Positions 7,086-15,784 of a stretch of DNA of 36,626 nucleotides are shown in pieces. Positions within the stretch are counted from its first letter, which is position 1. The number at the start of each line of letters is the position of its first letter. This stretch comes from a virus: positions 1 to 36,626 of the IMG/VR virus record IMGVR_UViG_3300037231_000015, one strand, 5' to 3'. A model generated the notes under the pieces. That model was not told where the DNA came from. It saw only the letters and a list, made by a program, of their open reading frames with translations, and made no database searches. The position numbers and the translations under genes are program-made.

Positions 7086-8306
7086 TTAATTTCCGATTGC
7101 AATGTAGTTGATAAGCGTGGTGTTGTTGCTGTACTGACTCCAGCCCGACGCGGTCGAGGATTGATACGAGAAAAATTCGACGCCCGTTGACGACGCAACG
7201 ACCGGAATGACCACAAAGCACGCGTTGCTAAACGGCGTCGAGAACGCATGAGTTTGCACGCCTGCAACGGATTGCGTGACGATGCCCCAACGTATCTGTA
7301 TGCCGTTCGAAAAGTTCATGCCGCCATTGACGGCGACGACGGCCGAATTGCCGGCGAGCGCCTGTACAAACGCTGTCGTTGCAAGTTGTGTCGTGTTGGT
7401 GCCGGGTGCGGCCGTTGGCGCCGACGGGGTGCCCGTGAAAATTGGCGACGCGAGCCGAGCGTACAGCGCGAGCGCGGCGGTAATTGCGGCCTGCGTAAAC
7501 GCTGTCGTTGCAATCTGCGTGTTGTTGGTCGTCGCGGGCGAGGCCGTCGGCGCCGTTGGCGTGCCAGTCAATACGGGCGAGTTGATCGGCGCGAGGCCCG
7601 CAGTGCTGACGCCCGTGTTTTGAATGTTGGTGCCGTCGCAGTAAATCGAAGTAGGCGCCGCGGTGCCCGTCTGCGGAATTACAACGCCCGTGCCCGCGGC
7701 CGTCTTACAAGTGACGGTAAATGCTCCCGCGGTCACGTTGGCGACAATCCACGATTGACCCGTGTTGGCCGGGAATATGACGTTGAGGTTGCCGGTAAGC
7801 GTGCCCGTGAGCGCGATATAAGGCAATGCTGCCTGTAACGCGGTCAACGTGACGTCCGAACTTGAGAGGGCAACCGTAGTCGCGCCCACGCCGGCAGCCG
7901 GCAGCCAACCCGCGCCGCCCGTGTCGGGGTCGGTCGTGTTGCCGCTTACTTGGTTGATCCAAACGCCGTCGCCGTTGGCATTCACGAGAACGCAGCCGAC
8001 CGGGTAGCCCGAGACGGTGCTCGATAGCGTGGAGTTGTACGAGGACAGCGCGCCGGCCGCGAAGTTCGCGCAATACGCCGAAACCATGTACAGAATGCCG
8101 TTCATGTCCTGCCCAAAGAAAGGCAGGCCGCCCGAGGCTTCGGGGGTCATGGTGTTCGGCGGGAAGCCGTCAGTAAACGACGCCGCGTTGACCGTGGTCG
8201 AAATTTGCGAGGGCACGGGAATCGGAATGTTGATATACGTCGGGTTGGCGGCGTCAAATCCGAATGGTTGAGCAATCAACAAAGGTGTGACGAGGGTACT
8301 TGACAT
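7086..8306 (-). CDS. tail fibre protein
   Basis: 406 residues. The N-terminal part has the virion-attachment signature GLPFFGQDMNGILY and a GYPVG...W...N.TDPDTGGAGW stretch common in phage fibres. Residues about 238-320 carry two copies of a fibre repeat (SPVLTGTPTAPT...IATTAF and SPIFTGTPSAPT...LATTAF). The C-terminal 75 residues end in YIAIGN with an internal IRWGIVT, like the Gp53-type tip domain that contacts the receptor. It sits between the baseplate and lysis genes. No separate fibre assembly chaperone gene is seen. Confidence 0.85.
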   Translation of the reverse strand: MSSTLVTPLLIAQPFGFDAANPTYINIPIPVPSQISTTVNAASFTDGFPPNTMTPEASGGLPFFGQDMNGILYMVSAYCANFAAGALSSYNSTLSSTVSGYPVGCVLVNANGDGVWINQVSGNTTDPDTGGAGWLPAAGVGATTVALSSSDVTLTALQAALPYIALTGTLTGNLNVIFPANTGQSWIVANVTAGAFTVTCKTAAGTGVVIPQTGTAAPTSIYCDGTNIQNTGVSTAGLAPINSPVLTGTPTAPTASPATTNNTQIATTAFTQAAITAALALYARLASPIFTGTPSAPTAAPGTNTTQLATTAFVQALAGNSAVVAVNGGMNFSNGIQIRWGIVTQSVAGVQTHAFSTPFSNACFVVIPVVASSTGVEFFSYQSSTASGWSQYSNNTTLINYIAIGN

Positions 8307-8318
8307 GTCGCTATCCTA

Positions 8319-10154
8319 TCAAACGTTGGTATTGATTACGACCGAAACAGCCGGCGGCGTCGGAATGACGCCCGATTGCTCCAAAATCGCAAGTTGGATC
8401 GCTGTAGGGGTAAAGCTTAAATTGTACGAAATCGCCATTGGCCCCGTGTTGAGCACCCATGCGGTGCCCGGCCCGTACAGGTTTTGCAGTATTTGATTAA
8501 TGGCCGGCGCCGTCGTCGTACAGATGTTGGCGAACGCTTTTGCAAGGATCAATTGTCGGTAAGCCGCGTCGCCAAGCAAGTAGGCGTCGGTCGCATTGTG
8601 TCCCGTGTAGAACGCGCCGCCGACGGGCGGCTTGTTGTACGGCGCCGCGCTCGACCCGGCCGGCGTCCAATCTTGCGCGGGCTGCGATTCGGCTTTGATA
8701 TCGAAACCAACATACGCCGTCGTGTTCGGAATTTGCAGCAAGCGCGACACGCCGACAATGACGCCCCATATATCGAGGCCGAAACCGACAGCCGTGTCAA
8801 CATTCCAAACGAAATTGTAAAAATTGGCGAAGTTCGCCGATTGGTCAATGTACTGATTGAGGTTGTTGCACAACTGCATAATAGTCGGCGAGTTCGCGTA
8901 CTGCGAGATAACCGTCGCCTCGAAATCGAACATGACGCCAACGGCGGGAATGCCGAGCGACAACACAAACGAGACAATGGTGCCCGCGGCAACCGGCGCA
9001 CCCGCGCTTGGGTTTTGTGTTTGCACTTCGCCCGGCGGCACAAACTTTGACGGCGCCGAGCCGATCGCCCCCGGCACGAGGCCGAGCGATAACAGCAACG
9101 TAATTGCATTCGCCTGAGTCATGCCAAATAGGTCGGGCACCGTGATACCCGGCAAGCCCGACGACACGACCACGTTGACGGCTGAGCCGACCGCAACGTC
9201 ATTGCCGGCTGTCGGCGATTGGCAAATGACGTTGCCGGCTATAATCGTGCCGCTCGTCGCGTACGTGATAGTGCCCAAAACCAAACCGACAGCGGCAAGC
9301 AACCCGGGCGCGATTACCGTTATTGACGTGTTCGTAAGATCGGGCACGAGGGCATCGTTGCTGCCGGCGGACACGACGATATCGACAGGCGTGTTAAATA
9401 TAACGGAAGTGCCAGCAACCGGCGATTGACTTATGACTTGACCAACAGGCGCCGCGTTGAATGTCGTCGTTATGGTGCCGACGGTCAAATTGGCCGCGAC
9501 AATATCCGACTCGGCCGCGGCCTGCATTTCGCCGACGACGTTAGGAACAGTGACCGGGGCCAAGTCAGAATTCGGCCCCCATATCACATTTTTAATTATG
9601 ACAGAGCCGTTTCCCGCCACGCGCACGGCCGCCGACCATGTTTGCAAAGTAGCCGCGCTGACGACAGATGATACGTCCACGGTGCCAAGGTTTGCAGTCA
9701 ATCCCGTATTTTGATCGATCGAATAAACCGACGCGTGCGTGCCGGATATCGACAGGTAGCACGTTAGAAAATTCGTGATCGTGTTGTACGGAACGGGAGG
9801 AGAAACCGAACCGCTGAACGTGTGTGCAACTCCGCCATTGTTAACGTATACAATGAACGCGGAAAAAACGCCGCCCGAGCCGGACGGCGACGCACACATG
9901 TAATGCGTGTCGTCCAAACCGAAGCCGACTATAAGCTCGCTGAAGTAGCCCAAGGGCGCCTCGCCGGAAAATCCGACGTACACATTATCGGTTTCCGGCC
10001 CAGAAGCAGTGACCGTCCAAACGGCGCCGCTGCCTGAGAGCGGGAGGCTAGCCGTTAACAGTCCGCTCGCAGCGGTCCAAGTAAAACTCGACCCGTCGGG
10101 AAAAAAGGTTAGTTCGCTCGGGCTCAGTAATGGCGCTTGGCCTTTGAAACTCAT
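8319..10154 (-). CDS. baseplate protein DUF2612 with N-terminal lectin-like and three PASTA domains
   Basis: 611 residues. Residues about 409-611 match DUF2612, a baseplate/tail-tip protein that follows the J-like wedge in many myoviruses and is normally about 200 residues long. Here it is preceded by a beta-rich N-terminal domain (1-197, possibly lectin-like) and three PASTA repeats: 200-264, 268-333 and 336-401. Each PASTA copy has the VP(N/D)(V/L) start, an LGLV-type helix and a QSP/QNPSAG turn before a final VVVS-like strand. PASTA domains bind muropeptides or cell-wall fragments in kinases and PBPs. Starts at an ATGA overlap with the wedge gene. Confidence 0.85.
   Translation of the reverse strand: MSFKGQAPLLSPSELTFFPDGSSFTWTAASGLLTASLPLSGSGAVWTVTASGPETDNVYVGFSGEAPLGYFSELIVGFGLDDTHYMCASPSGSGGVFSAFIVYVNNGGVAHTFSGSVSPPVPYNTITNFLTCYLSISGTHASVYSIDQNTGLTANLGTVDVSSVVSAATLQTWSAAVRVAGNGSVIIKNVIWGPNSDLAPVTVPNVVGEMQAAAESDIVAANLTVGTITTTFNAAPVGQVISQSPVAGTSVIFNTPVDIVVSAGSNDALVPDLTNTSITVIAPGLLAAVGLVLGTITYATSGTIIAGNVICQSPTAGNDVAVGSAVNVVVSSGLPGITVPDLFGMTQANAITLLLSLGLVPGAIGSAPSKFVPPGEVQTQNPSAGAPVAAGTIVSFVLSLGIPAVGVMFDFEATVISQYANSPTIMQLCNNLNQYIDQSANFANFYNFVWNVDTAVGFGLDIWGVIVGVSRLLQIPNTTAYVGFDIKAESQPAQDWTPAGSSAAPYNKPPVGGAFYTGHNATDAYLLGDAAYRQLILAKAFANICTTTAPAINQILQNLYGPGTAWVLNTGPMAISYNLSFTPTAIQLAILEQSGVIPTPPAVSVVINTNV
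8952..9557 (-). repeat. three tandem PASTA-domain repeats
   Basis: Protein-level repeats of about 65 residues, residues 200-401 of the DUF2612 protein. Shared signs are VPNVVG, VPDLTN and VPDLFG at the starts and QSPVAG, QSPTAG and QNPSAG in the middle. They have diverged and are not recent DNA duplicates. Confidence 0.75.
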
Positions 10155-11626
10155 GTGATTACCGCTATGTTAGACGCGCTGATTGTGGGCTCTTGGTCGA
10201 TTCCCATTTGCAGCGACGCATTGCCAACCGAGCTATTAAACCCAATCGTAATCGTGAGTATCGAAACCTCGGTGCCGATCGCTTGAACCGGCCCGAAGTA
10301 TCGAGACGCCAACACTTGAGCGCCGATGCGTTCACGCAGCGAGCCCTGCGCCTGCCCCGTGAACTGCGCAATAACGGCTTGCTGCACAAGGTCCACAATG
10401 TTCGTCGGCAACAACGCCGAGGCCGCAAGCGTGACGGCGAAAAATACCGGCGTGCTCGCGGGATTGATGTAGTTGACCGTGTATTGCGGGACGGGCGCGC
10501 TGTACCCGCTGTTGTCCTGTACGATTTCTGACACGAGTGTCGCACCCGCGCTGCCGATTTGCTGCCCGGTTACGGCCGCGGTTGAATGCGCGGCCGACGT
10601 GCTGACGTTCAATGTTCCCGTGCCCGCCGTGTGAGTGTAGGTGCCGAACGAATTGACGATGCTGTTGGCGGTCACGCCTGCGCCGTTGAGCGTCACGCCA
10701 ACCTCGATAAACCCCGAGACGGTCGAGGCAATCGTGACGACGCCGGCAGCCTGCGAGCCCGTGCCCGAGAACACTTGAGGGTATGCCGCGCCGACGTTCG
10801 TATTTTCCCAGATGGCCGCCGCAACCGCAGCCGCCGCGCCGCCGGTCACGGCAACGTAAATAGATTTCGGCGGTACCGGGTAGCTTGTCGAATTTGGGTT
10901 GCCGTTGATTGCGCCCGAAATGGTTGCGCTCGTGTTGTTCTGCGTCACGAATACGTCGAGGACGTCTGCGACCGCGAAGCACGCCGCGTATACGGCGGGA
11001 ATTGACCCTTGCGCATTGATACCGACGGATTGCTCGCGGCGGTATTCGAACGCGGCCGGCGACTCGACATTGCTGCCCACGGTGCCGGGCGAGACGTTGT
11101 TGACCGACTCCCAACCGTTGATGCTTTGGTAAATGCGGGTCACAGTATTCGCAGGGCACGCGATCGGCCCCGCAACGACGTTGGCGAACGGCAGCGTAAT
11201 CGAGCCGCCAATCGGAATTTCGCCCGCTTGAGTGCATACGTAAATATTGCCGCTCGTATCTTGCACGAGGGCGCCAACAATGATTTCGGTTCCGAGCACG
11301 CCGGTACATAACACGTTGACCGTCGTGGGCACGGCCGGGTTGCGATTCATGAAGTAAATACGGCCGATAGCGTCTTGCATGAAGCCCGTCGCCGTGTCGG
11401 GGTCAATTTGATTGACAAACGTGGCGAATACCGCGTTGGCGTTCGCAATCATTGCCGTTGTTGACGAGCACAATTGCCCTTGCGGCGAGGTAAGTTGCGG
11501 GTTGAGGTTTCCGCCGAACGCTGCGTTATAGTCTTGCTGCACGCCAGCCAAAATGGCGGCCTCTTGCGGCAGCACCAACCCCGTCGGGGTAAATACTGGC
11601 GTCGGTACGTTGGTTGTGTTTGCCAT
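10151..11626 (-). CDS. baseplate J-like wedge protein
   Basis: 491 residues of the baseplate J family (phage P2 gpJ, Mu gp47). Recognisable parts are the N-terminal helical segment with QEAAILAGVQQDYNAAFGG, the central AFEYRREQSV that ends the core, and the C-terminal domain with PVFFAVTL and LRERIGAQVL. Wedges link the central hub to the fibres and trigger sheath contraction. Residues 286-350 are an inserted beta-rich module nearly identical to one in the sheath gene. Located between an endonuclease gene and the DUF2612 gene. Confidence 0.88.
   Translation of the reverse strand: MANTTNVPTPVFTPTGLVLPQEAAILAGVQQDYNAAFGGNLNPQLTSPQGQLCSSTTAMIANANAVFATFVNQIDPDTATGFMQDAIGRIYFMNRNPAVPTTVNVLCTGVLGTEIIVGALVQDTSGNIYVCTQAGEIPIGGSITLPFANVVAGPIACPANTVTRIYQSINGWESVNNVSPGTVGSNVESPAAFEYRREQSVGINAQGSIPAVYAACFAVADVLDVFVTQNNTSATISGAINGNPNSTSYPVPPKSIYVAVTGGAAAAVAAAIWENTNVGAAYPQVFSGTGSQAAGVVTIASTVSGFIEVGVTLNGAGVTANSIVNSFGTYTHTAGTGTLNVSTSAAHSTAAVTGQQIGSAGATLVSEIVQDNSGYSAPVPQYTVNYINPASTPVFFAVTLAASALLPTNIVDLVQQAVIAQFTGQAQGSLRERIGAQVLASRYFGPVQAIGTEVSILTITIGFNSSVGNASLQMGIDQEPTISASNIAVIT
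10577..10771 (-). repeat. shuffled beta-module copy 1 (in wedge J)
   Basis: Residues 286-350 of the J-like protein: FSGTGSQA...VVTIA.TVSG...VG...GAGV...SFGTYT.TAGTGT.NVSTSA. Over 60 aligned residues 41 are identical to the copy in the sheath (20755-20943), and the DNA shares a 19-base exact run at the FSGTGSQA end. Confidence 0.75.
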
Positions 11627-11630
11627 GTTT

Positions 11631-11972
11631 CTATCTCGAATTTCGTAAGTAGTCTAACAGACAAAGAATTAGCATTTCCGAATCGGCTAGCAACCCTAAA
11701 GCTACGTTGCACTTCATGCAAAGCCAACCGCGAAATGCGCCGGTTTTATGATCGTGGTCTAAATGCAATCGTCGTTTGCCGGGCGGCCTCCCGCAGCATT
11801 CGCAGACAGCGGGACATGGGCGCGTCGGCTCGGGCAATCCATCTTTGACTCGTTGGTATACGGTACGAACGGGATTGACCGCATGCTTCGCGTTGCGCGC
11901 GTCTTGCTGTTTACGCTTCAATTCCTTTGAACGTCGGCGGCATGAAGCTAAATTTTGTTCTCGCGTTTGCAT
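11631..11972 (-). CDS. endonuclease VII-like nuclease (free-standing)
   Basis: 113 residues. The C-terminal half has the recombination endonuclease VII signature CECCGRPPGKRRLHLDHDH, then GAFRGWLCMKCN, giving the zinc cysteines (CECC...CMKC) and the His/Asp catalytic site. The basic N-terminal half probably binds DNA. The gene is threaded between two baseplate genes: its ATG overlaps the wedge stop (TAATG) and it ends five bases before J. It is a paralogue of 28920-29588. Local base composition is AT-richer than the neighbours, which suggests acquisition. Likely a homing-type mobile gene. Confidence 0.85.
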   Translation of the reverse strand: MQTREQNLASCRRRSKELKRKQQDARNAKHAVNPVRTVYQRVKDGLPEPTRPCPAVCECCGRPPGKRRLHLDHDHKTGAFRGWLCMKCNVALGLLADSEMLILCLLDYLRNSR

Positions 11973-12328
11973 TACAATGAAACCGTTTGCGTCTGATTGT
12001 TCGCGTCGGTAAAAATAATCTGCCCGGTCGTCTCGCGCGTGGTCGCCGAATACGATTCAATGATGCACGTCGCTGTGACCACAAGGGGCACGAGCAACGC
12101 TTGAGATACAAACTGTTCCTGAAATACGGCGGCCGGGGGCGTCAGTCCGAAAAGCTTGCCGAAGTAATCGACGCCGAGCGTGTCGTCATAGTATACCTCG
12201 CTGAGCACCGTACGGCACGCGCTCGCCACGTCCTGCGCTATCGCGTAGGGGGCAGCCGCAACCGCAATGTTGCCAAACGCGTCAAGCGTCAAGTCCCACA
12301 AATCAACGTCGAGAAGTAGAGTATTCAT
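11972..12328 (-). CDS. baseplate wedge protein, gp25/GpW-like
   Basis: 118 residues: DLWDLTLDAFGNIAVA then YAIAQDVASACRTVLSEVYY and a LGVDYFGKLFG segment, followed by beta strands. This is the arrangement of gp25-like lysozyme-fold wedge proteins, which encircle the baseplate hub and start sheath polymerisation. It precedes J, the usual order, with an endonuclease gene inserted between. Confidence 0.8.
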   Translation of the reverse strand: MNTLLLDVDLWDLTLDAFGNIAVAAAPYAIAQDVASACRTVLSEVYYDDTLGVDYFGKLFGLTPPAAVFQEQFVSQALLVPLVVTATCIIESYSATTRETTGQIIFTDANNQTQTVSL

Positions 12329-12329
12329 A

Positions 12330-12539
12330 TCAAAATCCTATAGTTCCGCCGCCCCCGCCCGAGGGCAGCATGCCTACGCCTCGCGCGCCTATTTGCGGTA
12401 TCGGGTTCGCCGTTGCCTGAGCTAAAGGGCTTAAGAAATTCAAAAGGCAGCTGCCGTTCGCGCCTATCTGCGGTACCGGGTTGTCCGCCGCTTGTGCGAG
12501 CGGCGTAGTTAAATTGCCAAGTGCAACAGCGGTCGTCAT
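12330..12539 (-). CDS. small protein with internal duplication
   Basis: 69 residues made mainly of two copies of an 18-residue unit (TPLAQAADNPVPQIGANG and SPLAQATANPIPQIGARG, 13 identical), then a glycine-rich tail. The family is not recognised. It lies between an unknown structural gene and the gp25-like wedge, with one base separating its stop from the next ATG, so it is probably a small virion component. Confidence 0.55.
   Translation of the reverse strand: MTTAVALGNLTTPLAQAADNPVPQIGANGSCLLNFLSPLAQATANPIPQIGARGVGMLPSGGGGGTIGF
12378..12431 (-). repeat. 18-residue repeat, second copy
   Basis: Residues 37-54 of the small protein at 12330-12539; its partner is at 12453-12506 (residues 12-29). 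Matching DNA can be seen around CCTATTTGCGGTATCGGGTT and CCTATCTGCGGTACCGGGTT. Confidence 0.7.
12453..12506 (-). repeat. 18-residue repeat, first copy
   Basis: Residues 12-29 of the small protein at 12330-12539; the second copy is at 12378-12431. Five of eighteen residues differ. Confidence 0.7.
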
Positions 12540-12542
12540 GGC

Positions 12543-13481
12543 CTATTGCCACAATGATGCGTAACTGAAATTTGCGCCCGGCGTTAAGCCGTAGCCGACA
12601 CCCGAGCCGACGCTCGCCCCGCCGAATGCCCCCGCGCCAACTCCCAACACTGTGACCGGGGTAGAGCCTACGAGGGCCAGCGTTATCGTATTTCCTACGG
12701 GTAGCTCGCCTGTTAAAACTCCTCCTATATATGCACTCGCCGCAACGATTGGCGCCGCGTAGAACAATGGCGCTAATTGTATTTGCCCGCTAACTGTCGT
12801 AGTAGTCAGTCCGAACGGGAACGCCCCGAAACCATTGTTGGTCGGCAAAGAAATTAGCGCACTAGTCAAATAGCTATAGCACTGCATTACGCCGGGCGAG
12901 GCCGCGACACCCGACGAACTTGTTGAATTGGTAATTAAAAAATAAGCGTCAGTCGTTACCGTGCCGGAACTGTTGTTGCTTCGCGAAAGGACAATACCGC
13001 CTGAGTTACATGCTCCGGTCCCCGTGGACCCTTGCTTAAAAAATAGACCAAAGTAGCCTAGGGTTGGATTGTAAATATATCGAGACGCGTACGACGTAAC
13101 TGTAGAAATTACGGCGCCCGTGCCATTCACGGATGAGCGGGCCGTAGTTGTGCCGGTTATCGTGCCCGACCCGTTCGAGCCCGTGCCTACCGTTATCCAC
13201 ATTTGGGGGACTGCCGAAGTCGTAGAAGTACCAAATTCTAGTTTGAAAAATATTGGTGACGTAGATTGCGCGGTGTCATTGAAACGACCTATGACGTAAC
13301 CGCCGGCCAAGCCTACCCCGGGAACCGAACTGCCGCCATTTGTCGTTTGGCCTGTATCTGACGTTTGTGTCAAGCCGACGCCCGAGCCAAATATTGACGC
13401 AATGACTTCGACAACCCACGCGTTAAAGCCCGCAGTAGTCGTATGGTTTAAGACCGTCGTAGTTGTTAGTGTATTCGCCAT
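12543..13481 (-). CDS. unknown virion protein, Ser/Thr/Gly-rich
   Basis: 312 residues, rich in Ser, Thr and Gly, low in charge and with regular beta-strand patterns; no family recognised. It lies between the spike and the small repeat protein, inside the baseplate genes, so a baseplate appendage or fibre-like role is inferred. Its codons use more A/T at third positions than the neighbouring spike and hub genes, suggesting a different history. Confidence 0.65.
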   Translation of the reverse strand: MANTLTTTTVLNHTTTAGFNAWVVEVIASIFGSGVGLTQTSDTGQTTNGGSSVPGVGLAGGYVIGRFNDTAQSTSPIFFKLEFGTSTTSAVPQMWITVGTGSNGSGTITGTTTARSSVNGTGAVISTVTSYASRYIYNPTLGYFGLFFKQGSTGTGACNSGGIVLSRSNNSSGTVTTDAYFLITNSTSSSGVAASPGVMQCYSYLTSALISLPTNNGFGAFPFGLTTTTVSGQIQLAPLFYAAPIVAASAYIGGVLTGELPVGNTITLALVGSTPVTVLGVGAGAFGGASVGSGVGYGLTPGANFSYASLWQ

Positions 13482-13484
13482 GAC

Positions 13485-14852
13485 CTACCCTACCTTAATA
13501 AAAATAGAAACATTCGTAAATGCGCCGCTGACCGAGGCAAGCGTAAATAGAAAAACATCGCCTGCGGCAACTGATGTTGTCCAACCTGAGAGCACCGCGT
13601 TGTCGTAAGACGTGCCGCTAGTAATGGTTGGGGGAACGCCGCCCGTAATGTCGTTGGCGCTCGTCGGCACGGTGCCGGCGGCCGCTTTCCAGATATCTAT
13701 AACACAAGAGCCTGTACCGCCTTCCGTGTATATTCTAACCTCTAAAATCGTGCAGGCGACGTTTGCAACTTTCAAAACATTATTTGTGGGTAGCGTCAAC
13801 GGCGTTCCGGCCGGTACATTTATCCATTGCGCTTGAGGCCCTTGCACTCCCCCGCCGCCGGCTGCGCCATTCGCCGCCGCTGTCAATCGGCCCTGCGCGT
13901 CAACTGTTATGTTGGCGTTTGTGTAGCTCGCTGGCGTAACCGCGGTATTGGCCAACGCCACGGTTGAGCCTGACGCGTACAGCGGGCCGCCCGTAAGCCC
14001 CGTGCCCGTGGCAATCGAGATTGACTGCAAAGCCGTAACAGCGAGCGCGAGCGCGGCGTACGCGGTCGAGGATAGGTCAACGGTCAGCGTGCCGGCCGAG
14101 GTTACGGGGCCGCCGCCCACGATAACACCAACGCCCGGCGTCGATATGCCTACGCTCGTGACCGTCCCGCCCCCGCCGCCGCCAATGAACGAGGAGGCCG
14201 TCACGCTGCCCGAGAACACAGCCGAGGCCGCGGCAATGGTCGTCGTTGTAATGCCGGCCGGCGCGCTCACAGCGCCCGTAAGCGTGGACGTTCCCGTAAC
14301 CGCGAGCGTCGCTTGCAGCGTCGTATTGCCTGTTACCGTGGCCGTACCGCTGACAGTCGTGGCGGGTGCATTTATGGCAACCGTGCCGGGCGAGGTAATG
14401 TTGATGCCCCCGCCGGCCGCAAGGAATTGCATAAACTGCGTCGGCGCCGCGTTGAGAATACCCCCGAAGTAAATGCCGTCTGACCACGAGAAACGCCGAT
14501 TGCTCGACGGGTTGGCCGCGCCCTTGGCAGCGACAACGCCCGTTATATCGCGCGAGGCAAACACGACGACGCCAATGTCGCCGACGACCGGGTCGCAGAT
14601 GATCGCGTTGCCGCCGCCCTGCAATCGGAAGTACGGGCGGTTCGCAATAACCTCGTGCTCGACCGGCGTGTTGGCGCCCGTCACGAGGTTGACCAAAATT
14701 TGCACGTCTACCGTTTGCGCGCCAGTGTTGACCGCAATCACTTCACCGATAGAAACCGTCTGCATTTTGTCGGTTGCGCGCGCAATGATAAAGTCGAGCG
14801 TGTTGTATTCGCTCGCATCGCTAAACGGATTTGATTGGCCTACGGCGCTCAT
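13485..14852 (-). CDS. baseplate spike, Gp138-type N-terminus with fibre-like extension
   Basis: 455 residues from ATG 14852, coupled to the hub gene by ATGA; a longer frame exists but invades the hub. Residues 24-130 fit the Gp138/gp45-like OB domain (IGEVIAVNTGAQTVDVQI, CDPVVGDIGVVVFASRDI, SDGIYFGG). A beta-helical, Ala/Gly/Thr-rich shaft follows. The second half has fibre-type repeats (GTGLTGGPLYASGSTVALAN, ANITVDAQGRLTAAANG) and a final beta-rich domain of about 110 residues. Spikes pierce the outer membrane; a long C-terminal addition past the shaft is unusual. Confidence 0.8.
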   Translation of the reverse strand: MSAVGQSNPFSDASEYNTLDFIIARATDKMQTVSIGEVIAVNTGAQTVDVQILVNLVTGANTPVEHEVIANRPYFRLQGGGNAIICDPVVGDIGVVVFASRDITGVVAAKGAANPSSNRRFSWSDGIYFGGILNAAPTQFMQFLAAGGGINITSPGTVAINAPATTVSGTATVTGNTTLQATLAVTGTSTLTGAVSAPAGITTTTIAAASAVFSGSVTASSFIGGGGGGTVTSVGISTPGVGVIVGGGPVTSAGTLTVDLSSTAYAALALAVTALQSISIATGTGLTGGPLYASGSTVALANTAVTPASYTNANITVDAQGRLTAAANGAAGGGGVQGPQAQWINVPAGTPLTLPTNNVLKVANVACTILEVRIYTEGGTGSCVIDIWKAAAGTVPTSANDITGGVPPTITSGTSYDNAVLSGWTTSVAAGDVFLFTLASVSGAFTNVSIFIKVG

Positions 14853-15784
14853 GCTGCGGGCGCCGCGTTCGGGGGGTACAATTTCATGTCGGTAAACCAA
14901 AGCCCTTGAGGCGTGTTAGATTCCAACAAATGCGTCAGCGGCCCAATTATCCAATTGCCGTCGGCAAGCGTGTTGAGCGTCTTGGGCAACGCGGGGTCAA
15001 TCACAACGTCGCTACCCTGAATCGTTACGGGGCCATTCTGCCGAAATGCCGGATTGAAAATCGAGCGCACATTGAGGTACCCGTTACCGAGCACTTCGGG
15101 GTATCCAACGAGGCCCGATGTTGGCGACAACACCCACGAGGGCACATTCGTACGCGCGACGCCGGCCGGCGAAATGACGAGCAAATTTTGATTTTCAATC
15201 GAGGCATAAATACCCGCGTCCTTACACACGCTGCGCAATTGGTCGGTGAGAGTGCCCGAGTAATAGGCATTCGTGAGCGTGCCGCTAACGCCGTCGTTCT
15301 CGAACGCCATGGACATTTTCGACGCGATATTGTTCACGATATCGGCAACGTTTGCGGTGCCCGGGTATGCCGTCGGGTTTGCCGGCGTGAGTTGATCGAA
15401 GCCCGCCGACTGCGCGTGAACGAACAAGCACACGTCAGGCGCCCCGCTGTAATCCGGGCCTGCCTGATAAATCTGGCCTGAGAAAATGAACGAGAAACCG
15501 TTGCCGCTGTCAGCCTCGATTTGTACAGTGTTGAAAGAGAACTCGGGCTTGCCGCCCTGCACGGGCACAATTGCAAGCGCGTTCATATCTTGTTGGGCCA
15601 TGCCGTAAATTCTAATCGACGCCTCGGGGAATGCCGGCAGCCCTGCGCCCTTGACGGTCACGGAAATGCGCAGCCCTGACACTTGTAGCTGATTCGCGTT
15701 CGTGCCGGGAAACACTGCGTTGCTGTTCGTCAGCGTGAACGTGATACGCAGGTTTTTAACCGTATATGAGCTATTACCCGCCAA
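14849..15784 (-). CDS. baseplate hub protein (gp27/gpD-like)
   Basis: 311 residues. The N-terminal domain has strands typical of a hub (LRITFTLTN, SIRIYGMAQQDMNAL, FSFIFSGQIYQAGPDYSG), and the central part contains TLTDQLRSVCKDAGIYASIE, common in hub domains that resemble tube proteins. It is followed directly by the spike gene and preceded by a plug-like gene, the order expected for a myovirus hub. Confidence 0.75.
   Translation of the reverse strand: MAGNSSYTVKNLRITFTLTNSNAVFPGTNANQLQVSGLRISVTVKGAGLPAFPEASIRIYGMAQQDMNALAIVPVQGGKPEFSFNTVQIEADSGNGFSFIFSGQIYQAGPDYSGAPDVCLFVHAQSAGFDQLTPANPTAYPGTANVADIVNNIASKMSMAFENDGVSGTLTNAYYSGTLTDQLRSVCKDAGIYASIENQNLLVISPAGVARTNVPSWVLSPTSGLVGYPEVLGNGYLNVRSIFNPAFRQNGPVTIQGSDVVIDPALPKTLNTLADGNWIIGPLTHLLESNTPQGLWFTDMKLYPPNAAPAA

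Noticed and set aside
10332-11309. 325-residue Arg-rich frame within wedge J
   Set aside because: Same-strand shadow of the J-like gene; very high Arg content and no start signals.
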